A DNA stretch of 64,000 bases from Fulvivirga imtechensis AK7 (GTDB taxonomy: Bacteria; Bacteroidota; Bacteroidia; Cytophagales; Cyclobacteriaceae). The notes under the pieces were generated by a model. It had not been told where the DNA came from, did no database searches, and was given only the letters and a program-made list of their open reading frames with translations. The DNA lies in contig NZ_AMZN01000006.1 in the NCBI RefSeq assembly GCF_000331535.1, positions 186,001 to 250,000 on the forward strand, read 5' to 3'. The first letter of the stretch is position 1; each line of letters begins with the position of its first letter. Positions 34,040 through 42,419 of the stretch are shown here, piece after piece. The translations under genes and the position numbers were made by a program.

Positions 34040-35449
34040 TTACAACATCGTTTCCGGAGTGTGGTATTCGGTCACTTTAATGCATGATTTTTTGATCTCA
34101 TTAAAGCCACCCCTGATGTTGGTGATATTTTTAAATCCTCTTGCTTTTAGTATTGAAGAGGCGATTACAGAACGATAGCCTCCCTGGCAGTGCAGGAAGT
34201 AATGCGTATCTCTGTTGATCTTTGACATATTTCTATTGATGAAGTCCAGCGGGAAATTGATGGCTCCCTCGATATGCTGAGATTCGTACTCGCTTTGCTT
34301 TCTTACGTCAAGTACGTTCAGCTTTTCGGTGTCATACAAGTTAGTAAAATCGTGCGGGCCGATCTCATCAATTTTATCCACTGGCTTACCGGCTTTCTCC
34401 CACGCTTCGACACCACCTTCGAGGTATCCCAAAGTGTTGTCATAACCGACTCGTGACAGTCGGGTGACCACCTCTTCTTCTCTGCCTTTGTCGGCAATAA
34501 AAACGATCGGTTGCTTCAGGTCAGTGATCAACGCACCTACCCAGGGAGCAAATTTATCTTCGATACCGATCCAGACCGAGCCAGGTACAAAGCCCTTCAC
34601 AAAATCTTCTTTTGATCGTGTATCCAGGATCATCGCATCTTGCACTTCAACAGTACTTTCAAACTGCTCTACATCCAATGGTATGATCCCTCTTTCCAGT
34701 ACCTCATCGATACTCTCATACCCCATTTTGTTCATCACAGCATTTTTAGGGAAGTACTGAGGGGGCTCTACCAGGCCGGTAGTTACTTCTTTTATAAATT
34801 CCTCCTTCGTCATATCAGGGCGAAGGGCGTAGTTAAATTGCTTTTGGTTGCCCAGTGTATCTGTTGTTTCTGCACTCATATTCTTACCACACGCGGAGCC
34901 TGCTCCATGGCCGGGATATACGATGATATCGTCAGACAGGGGCATGATCTTTTTGCGCAGTGATTCAAAAAGATGTCCGGCCAGATCTTCCCTGGTCAAA
35001 TCAGTTTTCACTGCCAGGTCGGGACGTCCCACATCTCCGATAAACAGGGTATCTCCGGTGAAAATCGCCTTTTCGTCACCTTCTTCATCAATGAGCAGGT
35101 AAGTGCTCGATTCCATGGTATGTCCGGGAGTATGTAGCACTTTAATTTTGATGTTGCCCAGTGGGAGTATCTCACCATCTGTTGCTATATGTGCATCATA
35201 TCCGGGTTGTGCGGTAGGTCCGTACACGATGACGCCTCCGGTTTTCTTAGCCAGATCGATGTGGCCGGAAACGAAGTCAGCATGAAAGTGCGTTTCCAAT
35301 ACATATTTGATCTTAGCGCCATTTTCTTCTGCCTTTTCTATATAAGGTTTCACCTCTCTCAACGGATCAATAATAGCTGCTTCACCATTTGACTCTATGT
35401 AGTAGGCGGCCTCTGCCAAACATCCGGTATAGATTTGTTCTATTTTCAT
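34040..35449 (-). CDS. Persulfide dioxygenase-like MBL-fold protein with two rhodanese domains
   Basis: 469 residues. The metallo-beta-lactamase domain (about 1-250) holds the metal motif THFHAD (54-58) and later YPGHG, as in ETHE1-type persulfide dioxygenases and CstB. The first rhodanese domain (about 262-355) has no Cys in its active loop (ADKGRE) and should be inactive; the second (about 370-469) has HCQGGYRS with Cys421. Together these oxidise or transfer sulfane sulfur. It lies downstream of a TsdA-like cytochrome, barrel and thiosulfate-channel genes and has its own upstream palindrome, so a role in sulfide/thiosulfate handling is likely. Confidence 0.9.
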   Translation of the reverse strand: MKIEQIYTGCLAEAAYYIESNGEAAIIDPLREVKPYIEKAEENGAKIKYVLETHFHADFVSGHIDLAKKTGGVIVYGPTAQPGYDAHIATDGEILPLGNIKIKVLHTPGHTMESSTYLLIDEEGDEKAIFTGDTLFIGDVGRPDLAVKTDLTREDLAGHLFESLRKKIMPLSDDIIVYPGHGAGSACGKNMSAETTDTLGNQKQFNYALRPDMTKEEFIKEVTTGLVEPPQYFPKNAVMNKMGYESIDEVLERGIIPLDVEQFESTVEVQDAMILDTRSKEDFVKGFVPGSVWIGIEDKFAPWVGALITDLKQPIVFIADKGREEEVVTRLSRVGYDNTLGYLEGGVEAWEKAGKPVDKIDEIGPHDFTNLYDTEKLNVLDVRKQSEYESQHIEGAINFPLDFINRNMSKINRDTHYFLHCQGGYRSVIASSILKARGFKNITNIRGGFNEIKKSCIKVTEYHTPETML

Positions 35450-35506
35450 AACGATTTTCTTTTGTTTTACAATACTGTAAAAATCGCTGTTGCACGGATG
35501 TAAAAT

Positions 35507-35522
35507 TGTTACTTATGTTACA
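35507..35522. promoter_or_regulatory. Crp/Fnr-type operator before the MBL-rhodanese gene
   Basis: On the minus strand this reads TGTAACATAAGTAACA, matching the TGTAAC-N4-GTWACA pattern of 39251-39266. It is 57 bp upstream of the start codon; the other copy is 59 bp upstream of its gene. Confidence 0.6.
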
Positions 35523-35664
35523 GAGCAAATATGATCTTCGTCAGCTTTGGAGGTAATGTTTGTCAGGGTTTACGGGTAATTTCACAGCACTCTATGCCGG
35601 GTAATTATTAACAGAGGGCACGGAGGGGAACAGAGATCTCGGAGAGATATACCATAACTGAGGT

Positions 35665-37008
35665 TTAAAAATTGTAGTTTACCACAAAGTTAACCTGGAA
35701 CATATCTACCTTATTCAGGATGAAGTTGGGATTCTCGGGGAAATCTCCCTGACCGATCTTGTAGACCAGCAATAGCTCCGGCTGCAGGTGCTTCAGTTTC
35801 TCAGAAGTATAGAAAATATCAAAGTTGAGATGCGTATATCCGGGCTGTGCATATTTATTGTCAGCAGGGTCAGTTACGGGTGGTTTCCAATGATGGCCTG
35901 CGCTAAAAACCGTTCGAAGTTTGTCGTTATTTATAGTAAAAGTCTGGTCATAGGTCAAAACCAGAGCATGATTGTCCGCGGAGCCTTCGCTGCGCTCTCT
36001 TTTTTGAAAGCTGAATAATAGCTCGCGCCCCCATTCTCTGGGAAATAAAAACCTTCCGCCCGGCAGAATATGGTCATACCCGATTGTGATTTTTGCCGCG
36101 TTCCATCTAAAGGTCATTTGTGCTCCCAATACATTCGCATTTTTATCGGTGAAATATCTCAGAGAGTCGCGGCTATTGCCTCCATCTCCCAGGCGATCCT
36201 GTCGGACATATTCCATCGACAATTGTGTGTCCTTTTGACCTAGTTTGATGGTTGGGCGTACATAAATAGTGTTAAAAATGCCATCCACATAATAATTAGA
36301 TAACTCAACGTCAATATTTTTATCCGGGCTGGCATTCATATTTGCCATAGCAATGAAATCAGAAATTGTATTTCCTGCATACCGGCTTTCTTTTCCATCC
36401 GGATTTCGTCCTACAGGATACTTACCGATACTTGTTCCGATATCAAAGAACTCACCAGTTGACCTTGGGGCGATAGCATTAAATACACCTAGTTGAACTT
36501 TGTATTTGTTGGGTGCAAACGAATACCACAGCCCTTGCTCCAGGGTGGGGATCATCCTGCCATCCTGTGGGTTGATCATTGGAGTTACAATTTTCATTCT
36601 CCCAAGCGTTACCTCATGCTTCAGGTGTGCATATTTTAGAAATAATTCACCGGGAATAACAATCAACTTGTCACTAAGATCCTCGACATCAAATAATCCT
36701 GCTTCGTAGCGGCTTACTTTTCCGGTAACGGGGTCAGGTTGGCTGAGATCTTGTATGCCTGTATTGATCGATGTGTAGAGCACTCCACCAACCTGCCAAT
36801 GGTTATTAAAAGAGTGAGTATACCCAACTTTTCCTCCCGTGGCCAATGCATAGAAATCTTTCAGATCGCCTTTATTATATGTGCCCAGAAAGAAAGTCCG
36901 CCATTGGCCGGAGATTTCACCTTTTTTTTGGGGTGGCGCACTGCTTTCTTGTCCACTGACCAGTTGTAAAGATGAAAGTATTAACAGGCTTGCTATGAAA
37001 ATTCTCAA
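35665..37008 (-). CDS. Outer-membrane beta-barrel protein of the thiosulfate cluster
   Basis: 447 residues with a signal peptide (cleavage likely after VSGQ, about residue 19). Alternating amphipathic strands and a terminal aromatic (VNFVVNYNF) indicate an outer-membrane barrel of the Opr/porin-like kind. It starts 1 nt after the stop of the TsdA-like cytochrome gene, so it is co-translated. It probably lets small sulfur anions into the periplasm, but the substrate is inferred from neighbours only. Confidence 0.75.
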   Translation of the reverse strand: MRIFIASLLILSSLQLVSGQESSAPPQKKGEISGQWRTFFLGTYNKGDLKDFYALATGGKVGYTHSFNNHWQVGGVLYTSINTGIQDLSQPDPVTGKVSRYEAGLFDVEDLSDKLIVIPGELFLKYAHLKHEVTLGRMKIVTPMINPQDGRMIPTLEQGLWYSFAPNKYKVQLGVFNAIAPRSTGEFFDIGTSIGKYPVGRNPDGKESRYAGNTISDFIAMANMNASPDKNIDVELSNYYVDGIFNTIYVRPTIKLGQKDTQLSMEYVRQDRLGDGGNSRDSLRYFTDKNANVLGAQMTFRWNAAKITIGYDHILPGGRFLFPREWGRELLFSFQKRERSEGSADNHALVLTYDQTFTINNDKLRTVFSAGHHWKPPVTDPADNKYAQPGYTHLNFDIFYTSEKLKHLQPELLLVYKIGQGDFPENPNFILNKVDMFQVNFVVNYNF

Positions 37009-37009
37009 C

Positions 37010-38038
37010 TTATTTCGTTTTTGTGATGCCGTATTTTTCTTGGTAGAATGTCATAATGGGTTGAAACGGCCCGTATTTATGCTGTTCAGCAGGGAATGTG
37101 TCGGCCCATGGGCCATATGGTGTGGAAACCGGTTTCAACCTGATGTCAGGGAAGTCGGCCTCCGTATTTTCTTTTAAGGGCCTTTCAAAACTATTGATGT
37201 AAGCAGCTACATGATAAGCTTCCTCATCTGTAAGCTTTGGGTTATCCCATGTGGCCTGACCGAACGGCATATTTCCTTTAATGAACTCCGCTGCCGTAAG
37301 CAGACGATTCATTCCCGCTCCATGATTATAAGTGTCTGTGCCCCATAGAGGCGGGTACTGGTATCCTTTTGTGGTATCTGCCAGTTTTATGCCCTGGCCG
37401 TCTTCTCCATGGCACACCTGACATTCCAGCACATACACTTGCTTTCCAAAAACAGGGTCAGCAGCTACTTCCGGTATTTTAATAGATGGAAAGCCAGCAA
37501 ACTCAGCTTGCCTGTCTTGAGGTACATCTTCACTGAGCCACTCCATGTAGGCCACAATAGCTTTCATTTGTTTCGAGTCACCGGGTAGCTTTCTTCCGTT
37601 CATACTTCTTTCCATGCACCCATTGATACGGTCTTCGATAGTCCCTATTTCATTTTCACGTGCGCGGAATTGCGGGTACCGATTGGTAACACCCACCCAT
37701 GAACCGGAGCCTGCCTGTGTGCCGTTCTGCAGGTGACAGTTTTTGCATGCCAGATTATTGCCGGCATAGATCATCTCATGGTCTTTAACCATTGGTCCGA
37801 TGTACTTGGGCGATTCGGTGACCAGCAGGTAACCATATTTGATGAGTTGGCCTTCTTTGCCTAATGGCAGGTCGGTTTCAATGTTTTTTGGTGCCCAGGT
37901 GCCGGCAACCTCCTTCTTGGCAGTAAAGAAGGAGGGGTTGATCCGGTATGCTACTATTATTCCAAATACGGCCACTATCATGACCATCAGCAGGATGGTC
38001 ATTTTTGATAGTAGTCCTAAAATTTTAAAGATCTCCAT
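37010..38038 (-). CDS. Dihaem cytochrome c, thiosulfate dehydrogenase (TsdA)-like
   Basis: 342 residues with an N-terminal membrane anchor (about 10-32). Two CXXCH haem sites are CKNCH (98-102) and CQVCH (206-210). Between them GTIEDRINGCMERSMNG places Cys141 where TsdA enzymes have the unusual Cys haem ligand. TsdA joins two thiosulfates to tetrathionate, or the reverse. The gene is 4 nt after the half-channel gene and 1 nt before the barrel gene. The membrane anchor suggests electron delivery to the respiratory chain. Confidence 0.85.
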   Translation of the reverse strand: MEIFKILGLLSKMTILLMVMIVAVFGIIVAYRINPSFFTAKKEVAGTWAPKNIETDLPLGKEGQLIKYGYLLVTESPKYIGPMVKDHEMIYAGNNLACKNCHLQNGTQAGSGSWVGVTNRYPQFRARENEIGTIEDRINGCMERSMNGRKLPGDSKQMKAIVAYMEWLSEDVPQDRQAEFAGFPSIKIPEVAADPVFGKQVYVLECQVCHGEDGQGIKLADTTKGYQYPPLWGTDTYNHGAGMNRLLTAAEFIKGNMPFGQATWDNPKLTDEEAYHVAAYINSFERPLKENTEADFPDIRLKPVSTPYGPWADTFPAEQHKYGPFQPIMTFYQEKYGITKTK

Positions 38039-38042
38039 GATC

Positions 38043-38456
38043 TTAGTGAGGCAATTTATTTCTCAATAATCCATAAGTGTAAGTTCCTAATAGAGCCGCT
38101 GCAATCACCACTAAAATGACTCCAACGCCATTGCCCAAAAGGATGAACATCGGACCGGGGCATGCGCCTGTCATAGCCCAACCCAAGCCGAAGATAATAC
38201 CACCAATAAGGTATCGAGATACACTGTGTTGTTTAGGGTAGATCTCAATAGGTTTGCCATCAATGGATTTCATCTTTTTACGTTTTATTATTTGTATAAA
38301 AATGATTCCCAAAACAATGGCTGATCCTATTACTCCATACATATGGAAAGACTGGAACTTAAACATTTCATAGATCCTGTACCAGGAGATGATCTCAGCC
38401 TTAGCCAAGGTAATACCAAAGATTATCCCTATAATTAAATATCTTAATATTTTCAT
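38043..38456 (-). CDS. Half-size YeeE/YedE (DUF6691) thiosulfate-channel protein
   Basis: 137 residues with about four transmembrane helices. The signature GLGWAMTGACPGPMFILLGNG (about 95-115) carries one of the conserved cysteines used by the TsuA thiosulfate channel. Full-size TsuA has two such halves; here they are separate genes, as in PmpAB-type pairs. The partner is encoded upstream at 38616-39191. It is followed by the cytochrome gene after 4 nt. Confidence 0.88.
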   Translation of the reverse strand: MKILRYLIIGIIFGITLAKAEIISWYRIYEMFKFQSFHMYGVIGSAIVLGIIFIQIIKRKKMKSIDGKPIEIYPKQHSVSRYLIGGIIFGLGWAMTGACPGPMFILLGNGVGVILVVIAAALLGTYTYGLLRNKLPH

Positions 38457-38490
38457 TTGTGTATAAATTTGATTTCAAAGGTCACAACTT

Positions 38491-38509
38491 GTCCCGAACT
38501 TATTTCGGG
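38491..38509. terminator. Hairpin between the two half-channel genes
   Basis: TCCCGAA-CTTAT-TTCGGGA is a 7-bp perfect stem in the 159-bp gap between the two YeeE-type genes. It lacks a T-run and could act in mRNA processing or partial termination. Confidence 0.4.
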
Positions 38510-38615
38510 ATGGAATTCGCGATAAACTTTATTCATCCCACATTGGTATAATTTAGGATAAAGTTCATGCTCATTTCATATCAATTCAATGATTTTAAAC
38601 GTTTGTACTAATGAT

Positions 38616-39191
38616 TTAAAGCGTGAGCAGGTGTGGCAGCACCAGGTGTGTCATTAACAGGCCACCGATAAAGAAGCCAACTACCGCTATCAGTGAGGGT
38701 AACTGCAGGTCACTCAATCCGCTGATGGCATGGCCGGAAGTACAGCCTCCTGCGTAGCGGGTTCCAAACCCAATTAAGAAGCCCCCTACCACCAGCATAA
38801 TAAAGCCCCTTACCGAAAACAACGATTCCCAGTTAAAGATACTTTCCGGCACCAGCGAGCTTCCCGGATCTTCAACACCCAGGGCATGCAAGTCATTAAT
38901 AGTTGCCTGCGAGATATGCACTTCCTGTGAGGGAGTGAGGTAAACATGTGCAATTAAGCCCCCGATGATCAGTCCACCGGCAAATATCAGGTTCCAGATC
39001 TGGCTCCTCCAGTTGAAGTCGAAGAATTCACAGGTTTTTCCAGCCCCAAAAATCGAACACATCGTTCTTAAATTAGCCGAAATACCAAAGCTATTGCCCA
39101 ACAACAACAAAGAAAACATTACCAGGGCAATCACAGGACCTGCTACATACCATGGCCATGGCTGACTAATAAAATTTATAAACTCATTCAT
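38616..39191 (-). CDS. YeeE/YedE-family thiosulfate transporter subunit
   Basis: 191 residues from the ATG at 39191. An in-frame ATG at 39224 would add a basic KRKEKK stretch; the later start is preferred because the family begins near the first helix. About five helices are seen, with the key motif GTRYAGGCTSGHAISGLSDLQ (about 150-170) holding the conserved Cys of the thiosulfate pore. It pairs with the half-channel at 38043-38456. A perfect TGTAAC-N4-GTTACA palindrome lies 59 bp upstream. Confidence 0.88.
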   Translation of the reverse strand: MNEFINFISQPWPWYVAGPVIALVMFSLLLLGNSFGISANLRTMCSIFGAGKTCEFFDFNWRSQIWNLIFAGGLIIGGLIAHVYLTPSQEVHISQATINDLHALGVEDPGSSLVPESIFNWESLFSVRGFIMLVVGGFLIGFGTRYAGGCTSGHAISGLSDLQLPSLIAVVGFFIGGLLMTHLVLPHLLTL

Positions 39192-39250
39192 TTTTTTCTC
39201 TTTTCGTTTTGAAATTATATGCAAAAGTATAGCCTGAAAAAGGGTAGGAG

Positions 39251-39266
39251 TGTAACAATTGTTACA
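39251..39266. promoter_or_regulatory. Perfect Crp/Fnr-type palindrome TGTAACAATTGTTACA
   Basis: A 16-bp perfect palindrome 59 bp upstream of the YeeE-type gene that heads the thiosulfate operon. The Crp/Fnr-family gene at 39918 is the obvious candidate regulator. A similar site lies at 35507-35522. Confidence 0.7.
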
Positions 39267-39363
39267 GATCAGTTACTGTTCACCGTTCACCGTTCACAGT
39301 TTGTTTTTCCAGTGATCTCCATTATTATTTAATTTAGGAAAGATAAGGATTTTTAGGTTTCGT

Positions 39364-39550
39364 ACCAGTTCCCGGACCCAGTTCCGGGACCCTTCTGAAA
39401 AGCACTTCTTGAGAAGTAGTCCTACAAACTTAACCACTGGAATGGCGCAGAAAAAATCCCATTTCTGAGGTGCTTCATAAGTTATGAAGAAGGTTGGCTC
39501 AGAGCATTAGTTCTGTTCTGCGGGGCCCCGGAACGGTGTCCGGGGACTAG
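39364..39550 (+). repeat. Family C repeat (GTTCCCGGACC ends), copy 1
   Basis: About 187 bp starting ACCAGTTCCCGGACCCAGTT and ending AACGGTGTCCGGGGAC. The two ends are imperfect inverted repeats rich in GGTCC/CCGGG. It is about 90% identical to 39631-39822 by eye. Both lie in the 726-bp gap between the Crp/Fnr gene and the YeeE gene; the rest of that gap, apart from the operator, shows nothing recognisable. Confidence 0.85.
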
Positions 39551-39630
39551 TAGTTAAGGATTTTTTTAACAGAAAAAATTGGTCATAAAGGTTATGTCAA
39601 AACTGTAAAAATAACACCAATCCCCCCTCG

Positions 39631-39822
39631 TACCAGTTCCCGGACCCTGTTCCGGGACCCTTCTGAAAAGCACTTCTTGAGAAGTAGTCCTACAAACTCA
39701 ACCACTGGAATGGCGCAGAAAAAATCCAAATTTCTAAGGTGCTTCATAAGTTATGAAGAAAGGTTAACTCAGGGCATTAGTTCTGTTCTGCGGGGCCCCG
39801 GGAACGGTGTCCGGGGACAGGC
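39631..39822 (+). repeat. Family C repeat, copy 2
   Basis: Same orientation as copy 1, spaced by about 80 bp. Shared internal words include CTTCTTGAGAAGTAGTCCTA, AATGGCGCAGAAAAAATCC and GCGGGGCCCCG. The latter is a palindrome near the right end. A further, interrupted copy is at the right window edge. Confidence 0.85.
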
Positions 39823-39917
39823 TGGTTTTGGATTTTTTAGCATTAGAATACTTTACTATACCTGGGCACCAACTCACCAATTACTGAAACACTTCCGGCA
39901 GCCCGGCATTTAGGAGC

Positions 39918-40550
39918 CTACAATATCTCAATTTTATTCCTGTGCTGCTCTATCTTACCTTCGTTTTCCAGTTGCTTCAGCAGGCGTGAGATCACTACGC
40001 GGGAGGTGTTCAGCTCTCTGGCGATCTGTTCGTGGGTTTTGTTAATCTCAAATGAGCCGGATGCCTGTTTTTTGTCAAGCAGGTATTTGTATAACCTTTG
40101 GTCTAGTTTCATAAAGGCCATACTGTCTATGGCAAGAAGCAGTTCATCAAAACGTTTTTGGTAGGACTTAAATATAAACCGTCTGAATGCAGGATATTTT
40201 TCTACCCACTTATCCATAAGTGTCATTGGGATCATCCATAGGAGCGTATCTTCTTCAGCGACAGCGCTGAACTCACTCTTTTTGTTTTCCAGGCAGCAGG
40301 TAATAGACATAGCGCAAGCCTCACCGCCTTCCAGGTAGTAGAGAAATATCTCACTTCCATCCTTATCCTGACGCATCACCTTTAGCGTGCCTTCGAGTAC
40401 CAGTGGTATTTCTTTGGCATTCATACCGGGTGTGATCACATTTGAACCTTTAGAGATCTTCTTCAGACGACCAGTTGTGATGATCTCGTCAATCAATCCT
40501 TTTTCAAATCCCTGTGCTTCTAATAATTCGGTAAGCTTTTCCTTTTCCAT
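39918..40550 (-). CDS. Crp/Fnr-family transcriptional regulator
   Basis: 210 residues from the ATG at 40550; a GTG 21 nt upstream is less likely. The cyclic-nucleotide-binding-like fold is at about 15-125 (G..VI.PG....IPLVL.G.LKV....DG.EIFLYYLEGG), with a few cysteines including a CC pair near 83-84. The Crp-type HTH is at about 140-205 (QIARELNTSRVVISRLLKQLENEGKI). No FNR-type N-terminal Cys cluster is present. It lies upstream of the sulfur cluster on the same strand and probably reads the TGTAAC-type palindromes found there. Confidence 0.88.
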   Translation of the reverse strand: MEKEKLTELLEAQGFEKGLIDEIITTGRLKKISKGSNVITPGMNAKEIPLVLEGTLKVMRQDKDGSEIFLYYLEGGEACAMSITCCLENKKSEFSAVAEEDTLLWMIPMTLMDKWVEKYPAFRRFIFKSYQKRFDELLLAIDSMAFMKLDQRLYKYLLDKKQASGSFEINKTHEQIARELNTSRVVISRLLKQLENEGKIEQHRNKIEIL

Positions 40551-40838
40551 GATGCGGTATTCAAGAGGCACTAATATAAATGTTTGTCGTTATTCAAGGA
40601 AGCTCCCCGGCAAATAGTTGCTGACCTGTTTGGCCAATTCTTTGAACTTCCACATCAACTCCCGCCATACAGCGCCCCCTACTTTTGTAACCTGTAATTT
40701 CCAATTTAATACTTTAACAATGAAAACTTCAGGTTTAAAAACGGAACAAAAGACGGTTAATAGCCGGTCACGATCCTTTCTTTCACATGCTGTCAGGTTA
40801 TTATCAAAGCTTGATTGGCAATTTGCCGGATATACGAA

Positions 40839-42128
40839 ATGAGAGCAACAGATAACCCTTACATGACGATGCAAAAGCATGTACTTGAATATCAGGGAGA
40901 GGTGAAGATGCCAATCGTTGATACAAGGTCTGACAGATATGAAGCGGGTAGCATAAGCAAGTCACGCATTTCATCTATTGACCTGCTTCGTGGGCTAATT
41001 ATGATCATCATGGCCCTGGATCATGTGCGTTATTACTTTCATTATGATGCATTTCATTATGACCCTGCCGACCTTTCCCAGACGTCTGTAGCTCTGTTTT
41101 TTACCAGGTGGATCACCCATTTCTGTGCGCCTGTGTTCGTTTTCCTTGCAGGAACATCGGCCTTCCTTTCGGGGCAGAAGGTGAAGAGCAGGAAAGCGTT
41201 GTCGATATGGCTGATCAAGAGGGGGCTGTGGCTGATCGTGCTGGAATTTACCCTGGTGAAATTGGCCTGGATGTTCAAATTGGATTATGAAATAACTCTT
41301 CTGCTGGTAATATGGATTTTGGGTATAAGTATGATCGCCCTGGCAGCATTCATTCACCTGCCAAAATACCTGATGCTGATATCGGGGCTGGTCATTGTAT
41401 GTGGTCACAACCTGTTAGATGGTGTTATTCCTCCTTTTTTGCCCGAACCTCTCTGGAAGATAATGCACATCTCATTTTCTTCTATAGTTATAGGGGATAC
41501 CACTGTTATTGTTGGTTACCCGGTGCTTCCATGGATAGGACTGATGGTCTTGGGTTACTATTTCGGGATGTTGTACAAACAAGATTTTGGTGATGATGTG
41601 AGAAGAAATATTATCATGAAACTGGGAATAACAATCACAATTTTTTTTGTATTGTTAAGGTTAACGAACACGTACGGTGAACCTGTGCCATGGTCTGAGC
41701 AGGAGAGTACCTGGTTTACTATACTTTCTTTTCTGAATACCACCAAATATCCTCCCTCATTATTGTATTTATGTATGACTATAGGACCTTCATTGATCCT
41801 GCTGACCCTTTTTGAAAAAGCGGATGGATGGTGGGCAAAAAAGCTTGTTGTAGTTGGCAGGGTGCCCCTCTTTTATTATCTGCTACACCTCTACCTGATC
41901 CACTTTCTGGCGGTTATTGCAGCCGTAGTTATGGGGTACACATGGTCGGATATGGTGGTCGATACCATGTGGATCAACACTGAACCGCAGCTACACGATT
42001 ATGGCTTTAGCCTGCCCTTTGTTTATTTCGTGTGGGTTATGGTGGTGATCATGCTTTATCCTCTATGCCGTTGGTACCATGACTACAAAAACCAAAACAG
42101 GGATAAATGGTGGTTGAGCTACCTGTAG
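40839..42128 (+). CDS. DUF1624 / heparan-alpha-glucosaminide acetyltransferase-like membrane protein
   Basis: 429 residues from the ATG at 40839; an in-frame TTG at 40815 is possible. After about 45 polar residues come ten to eleven helices. The family signature SIDLLRGLIMIIMALDHVRYYF includes the Asp-His pair at the membrane edge, followed by TRWITHFCAPVFVFLAGTSAFL. Members transfer acyl groups across membranes, but the bacterial substrates are largely undefined. It stands alone between the Crp/Fnr gene and a haloperoxidase-like gene. Confidence 0.85.
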   Translation: MRATDNPYMTMQKHVLEYQGEVKMPIVDTRSDRYEAGSISKSRISSIDLLRGLIMIIMALDHVRYYFHYDAFHYDPADLSQTSVALFFTRWITHFCAPVFVFLAGTSAFLSGQKVKSRKALSIWLIKRGLWLIVLEFTLVKLAWMFKLDYEITLLLVIWILGISMIALAAFIHLPKYLMLISGLVIVCGHNLLDGVIPPFLPEPLWKIMHISFSSIVIGDTTVIVGYPVLPWIGLMVLGYYFGMLYKQDFGDDVRRNIIMKLGITITIFFVLLRLTNTYGEPVPWSEQESTWFTILSFLNTTKYPPSLLYLCMTIGPSLILLTLFEKADGWWAKKLVVVGRVPLFYYLLHLYLIHFLAVIAAVVMGYTWSDMVVDTMWINTEPQLHDYGFSLPFVYFVWVMVVIMLYPLCRWYHDYKNQNRDKWWLSYL

Positions 42129-42176
42129 ACTGCCTAATAGAAAGGGTCCTCAGTTAATGTGTCAGGCGAACGTAGT

Positions 42177-42223
42177 GAAGCAATCCCGTCCCGGTTACAA
42201 CCCATTCGGAACGGGATTGCTTC
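42177..42223. repeat. Long palindromic repeat element
   Basis: GAAGCAATCCCGT (42177-42189) pairs perfectly with ACGGGATTGCTTC (42211-42223); the flanks GTCAGGCGAACGTA and GAGATCGCAATGACG are those of a very widespread intergenic repeat in this phylum. It lies in the 291-bp gap after the DUF1624 gene and could also act as a terminator. Confidence 0.7.
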
Positions 42224-42373
42224 TCCCAAAAGCTGAGGAGATCGCAATGACGTTTCTTTTTTTTCTTTTAAATAGCAACTCCATTCTGGCTATGCGGTCT
42301 CCAAAATTTTCGTCATGAACTCCGTTGTCAACTCTTTGGACTTTTATGCAATCAGAACCCTCTGAGGCACCTC

Positions 42374-42381
42374 TAGCTTTG
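42374..42381 (+). promoter_or_regulatory. Possible -7 box TAGCTTTG of the haloperoxidase gene
   Basis: Matches TAnnTTTG exactly, 38 bp before the ATG at 42420. No TTG is found at the usual upstream distance, so it is only half a promoter. Confidence 0.3.
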
Positions 42382-42419
42382 CATCGTAACATTTAATCAC
42401 TTAAAAATAAGTCAAACAA

